A DNA stretch of 64,000 nucleotides from the NCBI RefSeq assembly GCF_902364355.1, contig NZ_CABJDK010000006.1, positions 1 to 64,000 of the forward strand, given 5' to 3'. Within the stretch, counting starts at the first letter, position 1, and each line of letters starts with the position of its first letter. This document shows positions 61,519 to 64,000 of this stretch, piece after piece. The DNA comes from Collinsella aerofaciens. Its GTDB lineage: Bacteria; Actinomycetota; Coriobacteriia; Coriobacteriales; Coriobacteriaceae. The translations under genes and the position numbers were made by a program. The notes under the pieces were generated by a model. That model made no database searches. It was not told the DNA's origin and was given only the letters and a program-made list of their open reading frames with translations.

Positions 61519-63213
61519 CTACTTGCGATGAGCGCGATAGAACTCGATGAGCGCCTGGGTCGAAGCGTCCTGCTCGGCCTTGGCGGCGTCGTCGTGGAAG
61601 GCCGGGGTGATCTGCTTGGCAAGCTGCTTGCCCAGCTCGACGCCCCACTGGTCGTAGGAGTCGATGCCCCAGACCGTGCCCTCGACAAACGTGATGTGCT
61701 CGTACAGGGCGATGAGCTCGCCGAGTGCGAACGGGGTCAGCGTGTCGCCGAAGATCGAGGTCGTCGGACGGTTGCCCTCAAAGCAGCGGGCCGGGACGAT
61801 CTGCTCGGGCGTGCCCTCGGCACGAACCTCGTCGGCCGTCTTACCAAAGGCGAGCGCCTTGGTCTGGGCCAGGAAGTTGCCCAGGAACAGCTCGTGGACG
61901 TCCTGGCCGCTGTCGGTTGCGGGGTTGGCAGTGTTGGCGAAAGCGATAAAGTCGGCCGGGACCACCACGGTGCCCTGGTGCAGCAGCTGGTAGAAGGCGT
62001 GCTGACCGTTGGTACCGGGCTCGCCCCAGAAGATCTCACCGGTATCGGAGGTCACAGCGCTGCCGTCCCAGCGGACGTGCTTGCCGTTGGACTCCATGGT
62101 GAGCTGTTGCAGGTAGGCCGGGAAGCGGTGCAGATACTGGCAGTACGGCAGCACGGCGTGGCTCTTGGAACCGAAGAAGTTGACGTACCAGACGTTGAGC
62201 AGGCCCATCAGCGCGACGGCGTTGTTCTCGAGCGGGGTGTTGCAGAAGTACTCGTCGATGGCGTGGAAGCCCTCAAGGAACTGCTGGAAGCGCTCGGGGC
62301 CGAGCACGACGATCAGCGACAGGCCCACGGCGGAGTCGACAGAGTAGCGGCCGCCGACCCAGTTCCAGAAACCAAAAGCGTTGGCGGGGTCGATGCCGAA
62401 GGCCTCGACCTTCTCGAGTGCGGTGGAAACGGCGACAAAGTGCTTGGCCACGGCCTCGGCGTTCTGCTCATCGGAGCCGTCGATGGCACCCTGAGCCTTG
62501 AGCTGCTCGAGCATCCAGGTCTTGACCTCACGAGCGTTGGTGAGGGTCTCGAGCGTGGTGAAAGTCTTGGAGACGATAATCACGAGCGTGGTCTCGGGAT
62601 CGAGGCCCTTGAGCTTCTCTGCCTGATCGTTGGGGTCGATGTTGGAGATGTAGCGGCAGTCAATACCGGCGTCGGCGTAGGGACGCAGGGCCTCGTAGGC
62701 CATGACCGGGCCCAGATCGGAGCCGCCGATGCCGATGGACACCAGGTGCTCGATCTTTTTGCCGGTAACACCCTTCCACTCACCGGAGCGCACGCGCTCG
62801 GCGAAGGCATACATGCGGTCGAGAACCTCGTGCACGTCGGCGACGACGTCCTGGCCGTCGACGATGAGCTGGCCCTTCTCGCTTGCCGGGCGGCGCAGCG
62901 CGGTGTGCAGGACGGCGCGGTCCTCGGTGGTGTTGATGTGCTCGCCGGAGAACATGGCGTCGCGGCGCTCCTCGAGCTTCACCTCGCGGGCAAGATCGCA
63001 CAGCAGCTTGACGGTCTCATCAGTCACCAGGTTCTTGGACAGGTCGAAGTGCAGGTCACCGGCGTCAAAGCTCAGCTTGTTCACGCGCTCGGCATCGGCG
63101 GCGAACCAGGCCTTGAGGTCGATACCCTCGGCCTCGAGCTTCTCCTGATGGGCCTCGAGCGCCTTCCAAGCGGCAGTCGACGTAGCATCGATAGGTGCGG
63201 CAACAGTTGCCAT
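61519..63213 (-). CDS. pgi: Glucose-6-phosphate isomerase
   Basis: 564 aa; interconverts glucose 6-phosphate and fructose 6-phosphate. Motifs: [60 protein letters not shown] and the C-terminal signature block [13 protein letters not shown]. Full-length E. coli-type enzyme. ATG 63213 has SD GAGGAGGACTCT. Confidence 0.96.
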   Translation of the reverse strand: MATVAAPIDATSTAAWKALEAHQEKLEAEGIDLKAWFAADAERVNKLSFDAGDLHFDLSKNLVTDETVKLLCDLAREVKLEERRDAMFSGEHINTTEDRAVLHTALRRPASEKGQLIVDGQDVVADVHEVLDRMYAFAERVRSGEWKGVTGKKIEHLVSIGIGGSDLGPVMAYEALRPYADAGIDCRYISNIDPNDQAEKLKGLDPETTLVIIVSKTFTTLETLTNAREVKTWMLEQLKAQGAIDGSDEQNAEAVAKHFVAVSTALEKVEAFGIDPANAFGFWNWVGGRYSVDSAVGLSLIVVLGPERFQQFLEGFHAIDEYFCNTPLENNAVALMGLLNVWYVNFFGSKSHAVLPYCQYLHRFPAYLQQLTMESNGKHVRWDGSAVTSDTGEIFWGEPGTNGQHAFYQLLHQGTVVVPADFIAFANTANPATDSGQDVHELFLGNFLAQTKALAFGKTADEVRAEGTPEQIVPARCFEGNRPTTSIFGDTLTPFALGELIALYEHITFVEGTVWGIDSYDQWGVELGKQLAKQITPAFHDDAAKAEQDASTQALIEFYRAHRK

Positions 63214-63340
63214 AGAGTCCTCCTCAGCATACGGGCGCACGCCTCCATGCGCCCGGACATTCAGATGCCACTATTCTAGCGCAGGTCAAGACTATAATCA
63301 GCGAGCGTTGCCAATCGGCCCCCAAACGGCAACCGACCAA

Positions 63341-63415
63341 AAAGGGACAGGTTTAATTTGGCAGGTCAAACGCTTTACCAATCAAAAATAACCTATCCCT
63401 TTATGCCAAATATTA
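63341..63415. repeat. REP-like element with interleaved arms
   Basis: Order of segments is a-b-a'-b': AAAGGGACAGGTT (63341-63353), TAATTTGGCA (63354-63363), AACCTATCCCTTT (63390-63402, one mismatch to a) and TGCCAAATATTA (63404-63415, complementary to b with two extra bases). Such an order can fold as a pseudoknot. Its last bases overlap the stop of the gene at 63413. Confidence 0.65.
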
Positions 63416-63937
63416 GGCCGCAGCGCAGACGCTACCGAGCAACTCACGCAGAGGAGACCCGATGCCCTCCAGCAGTTCGGGCGCGATGATGGCAAAAACG
63501 GGAACCTCGCCGGCCCCCACGACGGCAGGCACCTTGCCCTCCGAGACGATACATCCATAAGGGACAAAACCGTCTTCGCCGACATCGAGCGCCGCCATGC
63601 GACGGGCGAGCTCGCGCGCAAAGCCGGCAGTATCGGCATCGCCAATCGCCAAGACAAAGTCCACGCCTTCGTCGGTCGCCAGGGCCACGGCTTCGTCGAT
63701 CAGCTCGTCTCCTCCGTCGCCTTCAACCGAGCCGCAGCGGAAAAGCACGCGCTCGAGCAGGGCGCGATCGAGCGAGCCCAGCGCCGCCGAAACGAGCTCA
63801 TCACGCGTGTGCTTGTCGCCTCCCAGCACGACCAGTGCCTTGGTGCCGCCATAGTGGGCAACCAATCGCCCGCACCAGCGAGCCACATCCCCATCCGCAA
63901 CCAAGCGCGTCGGCATACCAAACCCATAGTTGACCAT
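63413..63937 (-). CDS. Short iron-containing alcohol dehydrogenase-like protein (N-terminal domain only)
   Basis: About 174 aa from ATG 63937 (MVNYGFGMPTRLVADGDVAR). The start resembles Fe-ADH/butanol dehydrogenase N-termini (NPTR, then TKALVVLGGDK). The stretch where family members have GGGS (VDFVLAIGDADTAGFA) reads GDAD, so the NAD-binding motif is lost, and the C-terminal iron-binding domain is absent. The frame also runs past ATG 63988 to the window edge, so a longer product is possible. It could be a degenerate relic or a reused domain. Confidence 0.55.
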   Translation of the reverse strand: MVNYGFGMPTRLVADGDVARWCGRLVAHYGGTKALVVLGGDKHTRDELVSAALGSLDRALLERVLFRCGSVEGDGGDELIDEAVALATDEGVDFVLAIGDADTAGFARELARRMAALDVGEDGFVPYGCIVSEGKVPAVVGAGEVPVFAIIAPELLEGIGSPLRELLGSVCAAA

Positions 63938-64000
63938 TATCCCCACAACCCTTCCGTGCTTTATGGTGGTATCAATCGTTAGCCTCATGCTACGAAGCGA

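Overview
The window looks like a chromosomal segment of a high-GC, anaerobic, fermentative actinobacterium of the Coriobacteriia. Collinsella is my best guess, based on recognised protein families, mixed-acid fermentation genes, cell-wall genes and the style of intergenic repeats; no rRNA or other taxonomic marker is present. I see no tRNA, rRNA, CRISPR array, intact transposon or prophage. Most of the window is ordinary core genome with short operons and intrinsic terminators.

Layout. 1-4408: a gene edge, polyphosphate kinase, and a TRAM-type RNA m5U methyltransferase. 4440-9660: an accessory block with a decayed IS3-family remnant, a beta-glucoside locus (DMT permease, GH1 6-phospho-beta-glucosidase, PTS IIBC) behind a leader terminator, and a run of intergenic hairpins. 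9681-14506: DJ-1-like protein, Maf pyrophosphatase, P1/DmpA-type peptidase, then UDP-galactopyranose mutase with a GT2 glycosyltransferase. 14738-18592: Pta facing two tandem acetate kinases. 18713-20883: a less GC-rich MFS/LysR pair. 20925-28491: HIT protein, exonuclease VII, a membrane zinc peptidase, RNase D, a lipid kinase with a 30-residue membrane peptide, and a surface C69 dipeptidase. 28579-32135: an ECF transporter behind what reads as a tryptophan leader-peptide attenuator. 32195-40596: an Asp/Glu racemase with a probable D-Asp ligase, MOSC protein, PcsB-like cell-wall hydrolase, Ser/Thr kinase with an HTH protein, and an M20 hydrolase. 40744-44777: a lysine riboswitch driving a LysA-DapA fusion, then dapB and dapH. 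45022-64000: NA37 nucleoid protein, DUF2974 hydrolase, lactate dehydrogenase, aminotransferase, NAD synthetase, a frameshifted acidic-repeat gene, EttA, sdpR/sdpI-like pair, TcdA, TatD, two HAD phosphatases, Pgi, and a truncated iron-ADH-like protein.

How the genes work together. Pgi, Ldh, Pta and AckA are parts of a glycolytic, lactate- and acetate-forming metabolism, fed by the beta-glucoside PTS. Lysine/DAP synthesis appears to use the acetylase route (DapH), and the M20 hydrolase and class I aminotransferase in the window could supply two of its missing steps. Racemase plus ATP-grasp ligase suggests a D-Asp peptidoglycan cross-bridge, next to cell-wall hydrolase and kinase genes.

Most interesting signals. 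(1) A 22-codon peptide with three consecutive Trp codons, a terminator and a mutually exclusive antiterminator upstream of an ECF transporter. (2) A 147-bp element present twice, each copy just after a stop codon in sense orientation, with five compensatory base-pair changes between copies, so probably a structured 3'UTR element. (3) Long inverted repeats that enclose a second hairpin, at convergent gene junctions. (4) A LysA-DapA fusion under one lysine riboswitch. (5) Dispersed REP-like palindromes built on a GGGACAGG/GGGACGGG core.
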